Part shown: one piece after another, positions 51,180 to 61,965 of the stretch
Layout of the letters: the number at the start of each line of letters is the position of its first letter
How positions within the stretch are numbered: position 1 is the first letter of the stretch
DNA from: Segatella copri DSM 18205
GTDB lineage: Bacteria; Bacteroidota; Bacteroidia; Bacteroidales; Bacteroidaceae
DNA length: 64,000 nt
Reading direction: 5' to 3'
NCBI RefSeq assembly: GCF_025151535.1
Contig: NZ_CP102288.1
Coordinates: 1,386,001-1,450,000 of the forward strand
Notes under the pieces: model-generated
Databases searched by the model: none
The model's input: the letters and a program-made list of their open reading frames with translations, nothing else
Told to the model about the DNA's origin: nothing
Position numbers and translations under genes: made by a program

Positions 51180-52340
51180 TTATTCCTTTCTGATGACAAT
51201 CGTCTTGAACCAGTCTTTCAATACTCCCGCATATTGATCCTGCGAATCAGACAGCAGGATGACAATCTGGGAACCATCTTCCAACTTAGGACCAAGACAC
51301 ATACCTTCGTAATTGGCAAAGGAACGCTTGGAAAGTGACAAGCCGGTTTTCCATTCCGCGAGCAATCTCTTCTTCAAGAAAGGAGTATCTGATGAAAACT
51401 TCTCTTTCAAAGCAAACTCCTCAGAATTCAAAGGATTAATCTGATAGAGTTTACACTTGCAGAAAGCCCCAATCTTAATCTTCGGGATAAAGGCCTCACG
51501 CTCCAGAACCAGAAGCTGACCATCGGGCAAGGCGCAAAGCTCACTCACACCCATCACATAGATATCTGCTTTCTTATGGGTAGAAGGTTGATCCATCTGA
51601 TAGGCATAGGCTGTCATGTAACGAGAGGCTTTCTTGCGACTCTCTTGCTCGCTACAGTCTTCCTTGCCATTATTTTCCTTGTTACGATTTTCCTTTATCT
51701 TTCCCCAATCATACCTCATCAAACGAAGCTGGTTGGCCAATCCGTTTTGAGGAGTAGCAGGCTGTCCATCCTTGCGGAGCGTGCTCTCTGAAATCGTCCA
51801 GAGATACTGACGGACGGAATCAAAAGCCAGAGACTCAAAATTATAATTTGGATAAAAATCAGAAGAAGGCCATCTGCTCTCCCAAAGGTTCTGCTGATAG
51901 CTAATCTTGGGAGCATTAGCCGAAGTAGGCAGAACAGGATACTCCTTTAAACGGCAACATCCTTCGCTTGTTATCACCAGGGTAGAATCAGAAGCCTTCA
52001 CGATGGCTTCGTGGTCAAAGCCTTTCTCCTGCCCCTGCCAAAACTTTCCGTCGTTCAGCGTTCCATCTGTTCTCTCGGTAAACCCAAGGTTCTCTACCTG
52101 TTCCAATTCGCCGGTCTTGGGATTCACCTGAATCCGGAAGTTGAAGTACAGAGCACTATCCGACTTGTCGCTTACCACCGCATAGATATCATCATGCAGA
52201 TGAGCAATGCCACTGTAGTTGCCCGCAGCCACGGTTTTCGGAAAAGCTTTCTGAGAATTCTCTCTCACTACTTTCCAATCCTGTGCCCCAGCCAGCAAGC
52301 TGAATGCCAGGAAGATGGACAGGATATTACAGCGCAGCAT
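51180..52340 (-). CDS. phytase-like esterase (PF13449-type) secreted protein
   Basis: 386 residues with signal peptide (residues 1-19, ending LLAGAQ). Beta-propeller-like 'esterase-like activity of phytase' pattern: GNYSGIAHLHDDIYAVVSDK, GFDHEAIVKASDSTLVITSE, NFESLAFDSVRQYLWTISES, LPDGQLLVLEREAFIPKIKI, NYEGMCLGPKLEDGSQIVIL. Probably periplasmic or surface; substrate unknown. A low-complexity charged insert (KENRNKENNGKEDCSEQESR) lies at about residues 225-250. It overlaps the start of the phosphopantetheinyl transferase gene by 14 bases and is the last gene of the ssb-gldE operon. Confidence 0.8.
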   Translation of the reverse strand: MLRCNILSIFLAFSLLAGAQDWKVVRENSQKAFPKTVAAGNYSGIAHLHDDIYAVVSDKSDSALYFNFRIQVNPKTGELEQVENLGFTERTDGTLNDGKFWQGQEKGFDHEAIVKASDSTLVITSEGCCRLKEYPVLPTSANAPKISYQQNLWESRWPSSDFYPNYNFESLAFDSVRQYLWTISESTLRKDGQPATPQNGLANQLRLMRYDWGKIKENRNKENNGKEDCSEQESRKKASRYMTAYAYQMDQPSTHKKADIYVMGVSELCALPDGQLLVLEREAFIPKIKIGAFCKCKLYQINPLNSEEFALKEKFSSDTPFLKKRLLAEWKTGLSLSKRSFANYEGMCLGPKLEDGSQIVILLSDSQDQYAGVLKDWFKTIVIRKE

Positions 52341-52962
52341 AAGTCAATACAAATTCCATGGTTAACTCGAAATCTACATGCGCCATCTTCCTGCTCTTGA
52401 GATTCTCCACATCACACGACCAATCTGCCATCGTATCAAACGGCTTTACCCGCATATCCTCAAACATCAGATTTTCTTCAGAGAATAACTTGAAGACCGT
52501 TTCCTTGGCACACCAATGCACCAGCTTGGCATCCAGATCTTCCGCCTTCTCATCCTTGCGCAGGAATTTAGAAGCGATGCGCTCTACCCTATCGCTGAAG
52601 TATTCGATATCCACCGCCACTTCCTGATTTTTGGAAAGGATAAGCGCAGCATAACCCTTGGTATGCGAAACGCTGATATGATAACCACGGAACAATGGCT
52701 TTCCAGCCTCGTTGTGGGTAATGTCACCTGCATGAGAAAGCAAGCCTTTGGAAGCCCCGTTCGTCTTGAGCATCTCATACATTAATGCACGAATGGCAAG
52801 AAACTCCAGTTTCCTGCCATCGTTCTTATATTTCTCTTCCACCTGAGAGCGGTAAGCCTCCAGATGAGGATACTGCCCGAACAACTGTTCTACAGTTTCA
52901 TCCATCTGCCATAAGCCCAGACTCACTCCCGGATAAACTTCTCGTATATTGACAACTGCCAT
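52327..52962 (-). CDS. 4'-phosphopantetheinyl transferase superfamily protein
   Basis: 211 residues; Sfp-type transferase that attaches phosphopantetheine to carrier proteins. Motifs: HISVSHTKGYAALILS (helix start), VAVDIEYFSDRVERIASKF (VDIE Mg-binding) and VHWCAKETVFKLF (WxxKExxxK). Intact. Lies between gldE and the phytase-like gene on the same strand; the pairing with gldE is common in Bacteroidota. Confidence 0.88.
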   Translation of the reverse strand: MAVVNIREVYPGVSLGLWQMDETVEQLFGQYPHLEAYRSQVEEKYKNDGRKLEFLAIRALMYEMLKTNGASKGLLSHAGDITHNEAGKPLFRGYHISVSHTKGYAALILSKNQEVAVDIEYFSDRVERIASKFLRKDEKAEDLDAKLVHWCAKETVFKLFSEENLMFEDMRVKPFDTMADWSCDVENLKSRKMAHVDFELTMEFVLTYAAL

Positions 52963-52997
52963 ATTTTTTATATTCTGATATTGATGAATACTGATGA

Positions 52998-54347
52998 TTA
53001 CTTTGAAGAAGCACTACCCTCGATATCTTTCAAAGGATGTACCGTCACCTTAATCTTGCTGATGCGACGCTCCTCTATCTGCATAACCTCGAAAGTATAG
53101 TTCTTATAATCTATCTTCTCGTGCATACTTGGGAAATCGCCTTTGATTTCCAAGAGCAGCCCAGCCAGAGAATCAGCATCACCCTCAACCTCCTCGAACT
53201 CTTCGTCATCTACATTCAGGATTTTGCAGAAATCAGAAAGAAGCGTTTTACCTTCAAAAACAAAGGTATTGTAATTTAATTTCGAGTAGAACTTCTCCTC
53301 CTCATCGTATTCATCATTGATTTCACCTACAATTTCCTCCAGAATATCTTCGAGTGTAACAATACCCGATGTTCCTCCGAACTCATCTACCACAATGGCG
53401 ATATGAACCTTGTTGTCCTGGAACTCGCGAAGCAGATCATCTATCTTCTTGGTTTCAGGAACAAAGTAAGGAGGACGAATCAAACTCTGCCAACGGAAGT
53501 TGGAAGCCTTCGTCAGATGAGGCAATAAGTCCTTGATATACAGTACACCACGAATATTATCTGTATTATCCTGATAAACAGGAATACGACTGTAATTATT
53601 CTCTTCAATGCACTTTAATACTTCTGGATAAGAACTACGGATATCCAGGTCAACAATATTCTGTCGGCTGGTCATCACCTCCTTGGCTGTTTCATCGCCA
53701 AAGCGGATGATACCCTTCAGCATGCTCTGCTCGTCCTTGATATCATTCTTATCAGTCAGTTCAAGAGCCTGTTCCAAGTCATCAACACTCAGCACATGAT
53801 TTTCCTTCTGTATAATCTTTTCTGCAAGAATTCCACTTTTCAGCAAAATAGTTTCTAAAGGCCAAAACAACTTTCTGGCAAACAGAATTCCCCCTACGCA
53901 CCGGCGACAGAACTTCAGAGGATCCTGGCGGGCATACACTTTCGGCATAATCTCACCAAAAAGCAAAAGCAAGAAAGTAAGAATAACCGTAATAATCAGG
54001 AACTGAAGCCAATAAGCTTTAGGACCAAACTCTACGATTCCTGCGAATACATAATTAAGGAGCATGATGATTGTGACATTCACAAAATTATTGGTTATCA
54101 AAATGGTAGCCAACGTACGTTCAGAATCGTCACGCAACATCTGTATTTTCTTATCGGCATCAGTCTTTTCATCCTCAAGTTCCGCAACATCAGTTGGTGA
54201 TAAACTGAAAAAAGCAATTTCGGAACCACTGGCAAAAGCAGACATGCCTAACAATATAGCTGCAAGTACAGCAGCTACAATAACCCCGGCGGAAGGCTGC
54301 ATCAGCATCACATCACCGAAGGCATCAGTTATGGTGGATATATCCAA
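52998..54347 (-). CDS. gldE: gliding motility-associated protein GldE / CorC-CNNM-type hemolysin family
   Basis: 449 residues. N-terminal DUF21/CNNM membrane domain with four hydrophobic segments (AAVLAAILLGMSAFASGSEI; FLIITVILTFLLLLFGEIMP), two CBS domains (about 215-330; VMTSRQNIVDLDIRSSYPEV, YIKDLLPHL), then a CorC_HlyC domain at the C-terminus (VDDEEFEEVEGDADSLAGLL). Name follows the standard GldE annotation; most members outside gliding bacteria act as Mg/ion transporters or have no gliding role. 22 bases after ssb. Confidence 0.85.
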   Translation of the reverse strand: MDISTITDAFGDVMLMQPSAGVIVAAVLAAILLGMSAFASGSEIAFFSLSPTDVAELEDEKTDADKKIQMLRDDSERTLATILITNNFVNVTIIMLLNYVFAGIVEFGPKAYWLQFLIITVILTFLLLLFGEIMPKVYARQDPLKFCRRCVGGILFARKLFWPLETILLKSGILAEKIIQKENHVLSVDDLEQALELTDKNDIKDEQSMLKGIIRFGDETAKEVMTSRQNIVDLDIRSSYPEVLKCIEENNYSRIPVYQDNTDNIRGVLYIKDLLPHLTKASNFRWQSLIRPPYFVPETKKIDDLLREFQDNKVHIAIVVDEFGGTSGIVTLEDILEEIVGEINDEYDEEEKFYSKLNYNTFVFEGKTLLSDFCKILNVDDEEFEEVEGDADSLAGLLLEIKGDFPSMHEKIDYKNYTFEVMQIEERRISKIKVTVHPLKDIEGSASSK

Positions 54348-54369
54348 TTTCTGAGCTAAAAATTAATAA

Positions 54370-54717
54370 TTATTGTTCTCTAGTAGCAGGGCGAGTACTC
54401 AACATCTCCATATTATCTACATAGATTTCTGTAATATATTGTCTTCTACCCTGCTTGTCATCATAGGAGCGGTAGCGGATTCTTCCTTCCACATAAAGGC
54501 GGTCACCCTTATGCACATACTTCTCTACTACCTTTGCAAGCCCACGATAAAAAACAAGATTGTGCCAATCTGTATGGTCTGGCACTTGGGTACCATTAGG
54601 CAAAGTATATCCTTTCTCTGTAGTTGCGAGAGAGACCTGAGCTACTGCCTGATCTGCTTCGAAATAATGAATGTCAGGATCTTTACCTACATTACCAATT
54701 AGCATAACCTTGTTCAT
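54370..54717 (-). CDS. ssb: single-stranded DNA-binding protein
   Basis: 115 residues; a single OB fold (MNKVMLIGNVGKDPDIHYFE; WHNLVFYRGLAKVVEKYVHK; GDRLYVEGRIRYRSYDDKQG). Short form lacking the long acidic tail of E. coli SSB, which is common in Bacteroidota. Coats single-stranded DNA in replication and repair. Upstream of gldE by 22 bases. Confidence 0.92.
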   Translation of the reverse strand: MNKVMLIGNVGKDPDIHYFEADQAVAQVSLATTEKGYTLPNGTQVPDHTDWHNLVFYRGLAKVVEKYVHKGDRLYVEGRIRYRSYDDKQGRRQYITEIYVDNMEMLSTRPATREQ

Positions 54718-54746
54718 GACACGAATCTTTTAAATTTCTGAATATT

Positions 54747-55283
54747 TTATTTCCACATTCCCAGATAGCGGAAATGGAAATTCTTACCTTTTGCAGATGG
54801 GAACTGGCTGCGTGAATCTACACAATCGCGCAGATAATCTACGATGCGATTGTAACAATCCAAACCTGATTCAGCTTTAACATCCGCAACGAAATGAGTA
54901 TCACGGTACTCAAATTTTCCTGTAGCCGGTACCATCACAACACGCTTGAAATCAAGTGATCCTTCATACCAGCCTGGAGCCTCTTGAGCCAAACTGGCAA
55001 CAACAGGATTCTCCATTCTCTCTGCAGGAGTAGGAGTACGCAATGCTTTCTTATCCTTAAAATCCTGCATAGTTTGCGCCGTAGTCTTTATCACAATAAA
55101 ATAAACACGTGGGCGTACCTTATATCTTTTTGGATACGTCAAATCGCTAGCGGCATATTCACGAACATCTGCCTCTAGCTCCGCATCCATCTCAATCTCA
55201 GGAATACTCTTTAAAAAACCAATAGCATCATCAACACTAGTAACTAATGTCTCCTGATCAAAATATCTTAAATATAAATTCAT
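54747..55283 (-). CDS. conserved hypothetical protein upstream of ssb
   Basis: 178 residues, soluble (MNLYLRYFDQETLVTSVDDA; YPKRYKVRPRVYFIVIKTTA; FHFRYLGMWK). No recognised family. Thirty bases upstream of ssb on the same strand, thus probably first gene of the operon. Its position in the tRNA/ssb neighbourhood suggests a core gene of the group. Confidence 0.65.
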   Translation of the reverse strand: MNLYLRYFDQETLVTSVDDAIGFLKSIPEIEMDAELEADVREYAASDLTYPKRYKVRPRVYFIVIKTTAQTMQDFKDKKALRTPTPAERMENPVVASLAQEAPGWYEGSLDFKRVVMVPATGKFEYRDTHFVADVKAESGLDCYNRIVDYLRDCVDSRSQFPSAKGKNFHFRYLGMWK

Positions 55284-55316
55284 AAATGGGTATGTTTCTC
55301 GAGTTCAAAAAAAAAG

Positions 55317-55389
55317 AGCGGAAAACGGGACTCGGACCCGCGACCCCAACCTTGGCAAGGTTGTGCTCTACCAACTGAGCTATTTCCGC
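55317..55389 (-). tRNA. tRNA-Gly (GCC)
   Basis: 73-nt cloverleaf on the minus strand starting GCGGAAATAGCTCAGTTGGT; anticodon loop with GCC; acceptor GCGGAAA pairs with TTTCCGC. No encoded CCA. First in a six-gene array transcribed leftward. Confidence 0.95.
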
Positions 55390-55409
55390 TTATAAAACAA
55401 CAATAAAAG

Positions 55410-55493
55410 TGAAGAGGAGGAGACTCGAACTCCCACGACACAATTGTCACTACCCCCTCAAAGTAGCGCGTCTACCAATTCCGCCACCTCTCC
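55410..55493 (-). tRNA. tRNA-Leu (GAG)
   Basis: 84-nt class II tRNA on the minus strand, starts GGAGAGGTGGCGGAATTGGT; anticodon stem CTACT, loop TTGAGGG (anticodon GAG), long variable arm. No CCA encoded. Confidence 0.93.
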
Positions 55494-55517
55494 AACACTA
55501 AGCCAATTTAAACATTG

Positions 55518-55599
55518 TGCCCAAGACAGGACTCGAACCTGCACGTTGTGAAACACACGCACCTGAAACGTGCGCGTCTACCAATTCCGCCACTTGGGC
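55518..55599 (-). tRNA. tRNA-Leu (CAG)
   Basis: 82-nt class II tRNA on the minus strand, starts GCCCAAGTGGCGGAATTGGT; loop TTCAGGT (anticodon CAG). No CCA encoded. Confidence 0.93.
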
Positions 55600-55640
55600 C
55601 CTAAACTTAAACCTATCTTGGCTTAATACAAAAATGATCG

Positions 55641-55713
55641 AGCGGAAAACGGGACTCGGACCCGCGACCCCAACCTTGGCAAGGTTGTGCTCTACCAACT
55701 GAGCTATTTCCGC
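55641..55713 (-). tRNA. tRNA-Gly (GCC), second copy
   Basis: Same 73-nt sequence as at 55317-55389. Confidence 0.95.
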
Positions 55714-55733
55714 TTGTAAGATAACAATACCAG

Positions 55734-55817
55734 TGAAGAGGAGGAGACTCGAACTCCCACGACACAATTGTCACTACCCCCTCAAAGTAGCGCGTCTACC
55801 AATTCCGCCACCTCTCC
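55734..55817 (-). tRNA. tRNA-Leu (GAG), second copy
   Basis: Same 84-nt sequence as at 55410-55493. Confidence 0.93.
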
Positions 55818-55877
55818 AAGTATATTGCCATCAATTATCTAACCAAGATAAAACTTGATGTTGTTTCCAAAAAAATG

Positions 55878-55950
55878 AGCGGAAAACGGGACTCGGACCC
55901 GCGACCCCAACCTTGGCAAGGTTGTGCTCTACCAACTGAGCTATTTCCGC
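55878..55950 (-). tRNA. tRNA-Gly (GCC), third copy
   Basis: Same 73-nt sequence as the other two; nearest to the promoter at 55993. Confidence 0.95.
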
Positions 55951-55992
55951 AGTTTTTCCTATTACTTAGGAGCGTTCCTCTGAATGCGAGTG

Positions 55993-56000
55993 CAAAGGTA
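55993..56000 (-). promoter_or_regulatory. -7 promoter box of the tRNA array
   Basis: TACCTTTG on the minus strand, 43 bases before the first tRNA. Confidence 0.65.
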
Positions 56001-56152
56001 CTACTTTTTTCTGAATTACCAAACTTTTCTTCGATTTTTTTGAAAAAAAATGTGCATTTTGCCCTTTTTAGTGAGCAAAACACACATTTTAAGCCTTATT
56101 TTGCCGATTTTTAAACTCATCCGGCAGAAAAATCGGGAAAATGGAAATTATA

Positions 56153-57328
56153 CTAATCCATCCTACTGCGATAATCTTCGTAGCTGAAATCTCTTAGAGT
56201 TTCCAATTTTCCATCTAAATGTACGATACCTATTGATGGATGAGTGATTCCATTAAAGGTATTTGTCTTTACCGTAGTGTAATGCAGCATATCTTCGAAA
56301 ATAACATTCTCGCCTATTTGCAATTCATGGTCAAATTTCCAGAAGCCCATAAAATCTCCACTCAGACAACTGTTGCCACCTATTCTATATATATGTGCGC
56401 CCTCAGGAGCCTTCGTCGGATCATCAACCTCCAGGGTTTCTGCATTTCTGACAGCTGGCATATACGGCATCTCCAGACAGTCGGGCATATGACAGGTAAA
56501 ACTGGCATTTATGATAGCTGTCCTGATACCTTTATCTTCAACCACATCTACTACTTGAGTTACAAGCGGCCCGGTCTGCCACCCAAAGGCACTACCAGGT
56601 TCCATGATAATTTTAAGATGAGGATAACGCTGATGAAATCCCTTTATTATATTAATAAGGTGTTCCACATCATAATCCTTCCTGGTCATCAGATGACCTC
56701 CACCGAAATTGATCCATTTCAGCTGCGGAAACCAAGGAGAGAATTTCTCTTCGATATGAGCTAACGTACGTTCAAAGACATCCGCCCCACTCTCGCAGTG
56801 ACAATGACAATGGAATCCTTCTATATCTGAAGGCAAAGTTTGAGGCAATTTATCTGCCGATACACCGAACCGGGTTCCAGGTGCACACGGATTATACAGC
56901 AATGTTCCGACTTCAGAATATTCAGGATTTACTCTCAATCCCAGTCTGATGTCAGAATTTGCCCTACGAGCCCGTTCATGATATCGCTCATATTGCGTAA
57001 GCGAGTTGAAAGTAAGGTGGCTTGAGCATTGTGCTATCTCATCTATCTCATAATCGGTATAAGCCGGAGAAAAAGTATGCGCCTTACTGCCAAATTCATG
57101 ATACGCCAGTTTTGCCTCGCTAAGAGAGCTGGCCGTAGTCGAAGAAATATACTCTCTGAAAATCGGAAATGTCTTCCAAAGAGCATAAGCCTTAAAAGCT
57201 AGAATAATTTCCATATCGGCACGCTCAGCCACACTTCTGATGAGCGACAGATTGTGTCGCAAACGTTCTTCCTCTAAAACGTAAATTGGTCGATGAATCT
57301 CATTAAAATTCGCTAAATTTACTTGCAT
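56153..57328 (-). CDS. nspC: carboxynorspermidine decarboxylase
   Basis: A 391-residue PLP-dependent decarboxylase of the alanine racemase-fold group III, which makes norspermidine or spermidine by the alternative polyamine pathway in the cytoplasm. Motifs: PLP lysine in LAFKAYALW, GFHCHCHCESGADVFERTLA, NFGGGHLMTRKDYD (Gly-rich phosphate site), ILMEPGSAFGW-like IMEPGSAFGW, and GGNSCLSGDF near the C-terminus. The frame extends to 57358, but the -7 box lies on that stretch, so the ATG at 57328 is used. No carboxynorspermidine dehydrogenase is adjacent. Confidence 0.88.
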   Translation of the reverse strand: MQVNLANFNEIHRPIYVLEEERLRHNLSLIRSVAERADMEIILAFKAYALWKTFPIFREYISSTTASSLSEAKLAYHEFGSKAHTFSPAYTDYEIDEIAQCSSHLTFNSLTQYERYHERARRANSDIRLGLRVNPEYSEVGTLLYNPCAPGTRFGVSADKLPQTLPSDIEGFHCHCHCESGADVFERTLAHIEEKFSPWFPQLKWINFGGGHLMTRKDYDVEHLINIIKGFHQRYPHLKIIMEPGSAFGWQTGPLVTQVVDVVEDKGIRTAIINASFTCHMPDCLEMPYMPAVRNAETLEVDDPTKAPEGAHIYRIGGNSCLSGDFMGFWKFDHELQIGENVIFEDMLHYTTVKTNTFNGITHPSIGIVHLDGKLETLRDFSYEDYRSRMD

Positions 57329-57355
57329 AACTTGATAAATATTAATTTTATGGTG

Positions 57356-57363
57356 CAAAGATA
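57356..57363 (-). promoter_or_regulatory. -7 promoter box of nspC
   Basis: TATCTTTG on the minus strand, 27 bases before the ATG; divergent from the thiE-like promoter. Confidence 0.65.
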
Positions 57364-57406
57364 GCTTTTTATCCCGAATATAATTGCTAGTTTGCGTTTT
57401 TTTTAA

Positions 57407-57414
57407 TACTTTTG
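57407..57414 (+). promoter_or_regulatory. -7 promoter box of the thiE/tenI-like gene
   Basis: TACTTTTG, 23 bases before the ATG at 57437. Confidence 0.6.
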
Positions 57415-57436
57415 CATCATAAAAATCATTTTGACG

Positions 57437-58045
57437 ATGAAATTAGCGATAATGACCAAGTCCACATTCTTTGTGGAAGAAGATAAAATACTATCCTCGC
57501 TGTTCGACGAGGGCATGGACAACCTGCATCTTTTCAAGCCAGGTTCGTCACCAATGTATGCTGAGCGACTGCTCACGTTACTGCCTGAAGACTATCTTCG
57601 CAAGATTACTGTTCATGATCATTATTACCTCAAACAGGAGTATGATTTAGCAGGAATCCATATAGATAATCCGCTAGCACCGGTACCGGATGGATACAAA
57701 GGCAAGTTCAGTCGCACCTGCACAGATCTCTCGATGCTGAAAGAGATGAAGAAGAAATCAAACTATGTGTTTCTGAAAAACATCTTCGACTGTATTGAGT
57801 TTAAAGACGAAAAGTCTTCCTTCAATCTGCAGCAGCTTGAGAATGCAGCCAAGGCAGGACTCATCGACAAGAAGGTATACGCCTTGGGAGGGATGAGTCT
57901 GGAAAATCTCAAGATTGCCAAGGAACTCGGATTTGGAGGAGTAGTAATCTGTGGAGATCTCTGGAACCGTTTCGACATTCACAACGAGCGCGATTTCAAA
58001 GAACTGATTCTTCACTTCGAGAAATTGAGAAAGGCTATCAGCTAA
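57437..58045 (+). CDS. thiamine phosphate synthase / TenI-like protein
   Basis: A 202-residue TIM-barrel protein of the ThiE/TenI family (FEEDKILSSLFDEGMDNLHLF-like start; RKITVHDHYYLKQEYDLAGIH; KVYALGGMSLENLKIAKEL; FGGVVICGDLW). ThiE joins the thiazole and pyrimidine of thiamine; TenI is the related aromatising isomerase. Which of the two cannot be told from the sequence; it lacks clear ThiE diphosphate motif residues and is not in a thi operon. The ATG at 57437 gives MKLAIMT; a TTG six bases upstream is unlikely. Confidence 0.7.
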   Translation: MKLAIMTKSTFFVEEDKILSSLFDEGMDNLHLFKPGSSPMYAERLLTLLPEDYLRKITVHDHYYLKQEYDLAGIHIDNPLAPVPDGYKGKFSRTCTDLSMLKEMKKKSNYVFLKNIFDCIEFKDEKSSFNLQQLENAAKAGLIDKKVYALGGMSLENLKIAKELGFGGVVICGDLWNRFDIHNERDFKELILHFEKLRKAIS

Positions 58046-58128
58046 TACTGAGGTTCCCGAAAAAAGATTCATCCCCCTACATGAAAATAGATAAAAATAA
58101 CTATTAATACACATAAACACTAATAGAA

Positions 58129-59067
58129 ATGAGTGACAAAAACTCTTTTTTGGTATTCTCTGGTACTAACTCGAGATACCTTGCAGAAAAAATCTGCGCT
58201 AGTTTAGGTTGCCCACTGGGTAATTTGGTTGTAACCAAGTTCTCTGATGGTGAATTTGGCGTATCTTTCGAGGAGTCTATCCGCGGACGCGATGTTTTCC
58301 TCGTACAGAGCACATTCCCTAATTCAGACAACTTGATGGAGTTGCTCCTGATGATTGACGCGGCAAAGCGTGCTTCTGCCCGCAATATTATTGCTGTTGT
58401 TCCTTACTTCGGATGGGCCCGTCAGGATCGCAAGGACAAACCACGTGTCAGCATCGGCGCTAAACTGGTAGCCGACTTGCTCAGCGTTGCCGGTATCGAC
58501 CGTCTCATCACCATGGACCTCCATGCCGACCAGATTCAGGGTTTCTTTGATGTTCCTGTAGATCACCTCTATGCATCTGGCGTTATTTTGCCATACCTGC
58601 AGAGCTTACGCCTCAAGGATATGGTCATTGCTTCTCCAGATGTTGGTGGTTCTAAGCGTGCCAACACTTATGCTAAGTACTTCGGCTGCCCTCTCGTGCT
58701 CTGCAACAAGACCCGTGCTCGCGCCAATGTAGTAGCAAGCATGCAGATTATCGGTGATGTAAAAGACAAGAATGTTGTCATCATTGATGATATGGTCGAT
58801 ACAGCCGGTACTATCACGAAGGCTGCCGACATCATGAAGCAGGCTGGTGCAAAGACTGTTCGTGCATGTGCATCTCACTGCGTGATGAGTGGTCCTGCAT
58901 CTGAGCGTGTCCAGGATTCTGCTCTTGAGGAGATAGTATTCACTGATTCCATCCCTTACACCAAGCGTTGCGCAAAGGTTAAGCAGATTTCTATTGCAGA
59001 TATGTTTGCAGAAACCATTCGCCGCGTTGAGGATAACGAGAGTATCTCTTCCCAGTATCTGGTATAA
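58129..59067 (+). CDS. prs: ribose-phosphate pyrophosphokinase (PRPP synthetase)
   Basis: 312 residues; makes PRPP from ribose 5-phosphate and ATP in the cytoplasm for nucleotide, histidine and tryptophan synthesis. Two phosphoribosyltransferase domains; motifs KFSDGEFGVSFEESIRGRDV, FGWARQDRKDKPRVSIGAKL (ATP-binding loop), DLHADQIQGFFD, VIIDDMVDTAGTITKAADIM (PRPP-binding). Class I type. Own terminator follows. Confidence 0.95.
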   Translation: MSDKNSFLVFSGTNSRYLAEKICASLGCPLGNLVVTKFSDGEFGVSFEESIRGRDVFLVQSTFPNSDNLMELLLMIDAAKRASARNIIAVVPYFGWARQDRKDKPRVSIGAKLVADLLSVAGIDRLITMDLHADQIQGFFDVPVDHLYASGVILPYLQSLRLKDMVIASPDVGGSKRANTYAKYFGCPLVLCNKTRARANVVASMQIIGDVKDKNVVIIDDMVDTAGTITKAADIMKQAGAKTVRACASHCVMSGPASERVQDSALEEIVFTDSIPYTKRCAKVKQISIADMFAETIRRVEDNESISSQYLV

Positions 59068-59091
59068 GGAAATATCATCATACAAGTTTAC

Positions 59092-59130
59092 AAGGAGTCT
59101 TTCTTTTTAAAAAGGAAGACTCCTTTTTTA
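59092..59130 (+). terminator. terminator of prs
   Basis: AAGGAGTCTTTC / GGAAGACTCCTT stem followed by TTTTTTA. Confidence 0.8.
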
Positions 59131-59231
59131 TGATTCCATTCTTCCCCTGTTTCTAATCTACATTCACTTTTCACAATTCACTTTTCACTTTCCACAACTA
59201 CAATAACACTGTTCATTGTTCGATTTCAAAC

Positions 59232-59268
59232 AAAAAAATCCTGTATCCCAAAAAGAGATACAGGATTC
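59232..59268 (-). terminator. terminator of the glycogen phosphorylase gene
   Basis: On the minus strand AATCCTGTATCTC / GGGATACAGGATT followed by TTTTTT, 34 bases after the stop. Confidence 0.8.
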
Positions 59269-59301
59269 ATATATTTATAATGTGACAATGTCGCTATTAT
59301 A

Positions 59302-61866
<2,565 letters not shown>

Positions 61867-61896
61867 TTATTTTTAAGATGTATATTTTCTATCTTG

Positions 61897-61904
61897 CAAA
61901 CATA
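61897..61904 (-). promoter_or_regulatory. -7 promoter box of glgP
   Basis: TATGTTTG on the minus strand, 37 bases before the start. Confidence 0.55.
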
Positions 61905-61965
61905 GAGATTCTTGCAGAATCCAAATATTTGTTTTATGGCTTACGCCATCAAGAGAGAGAGATTA

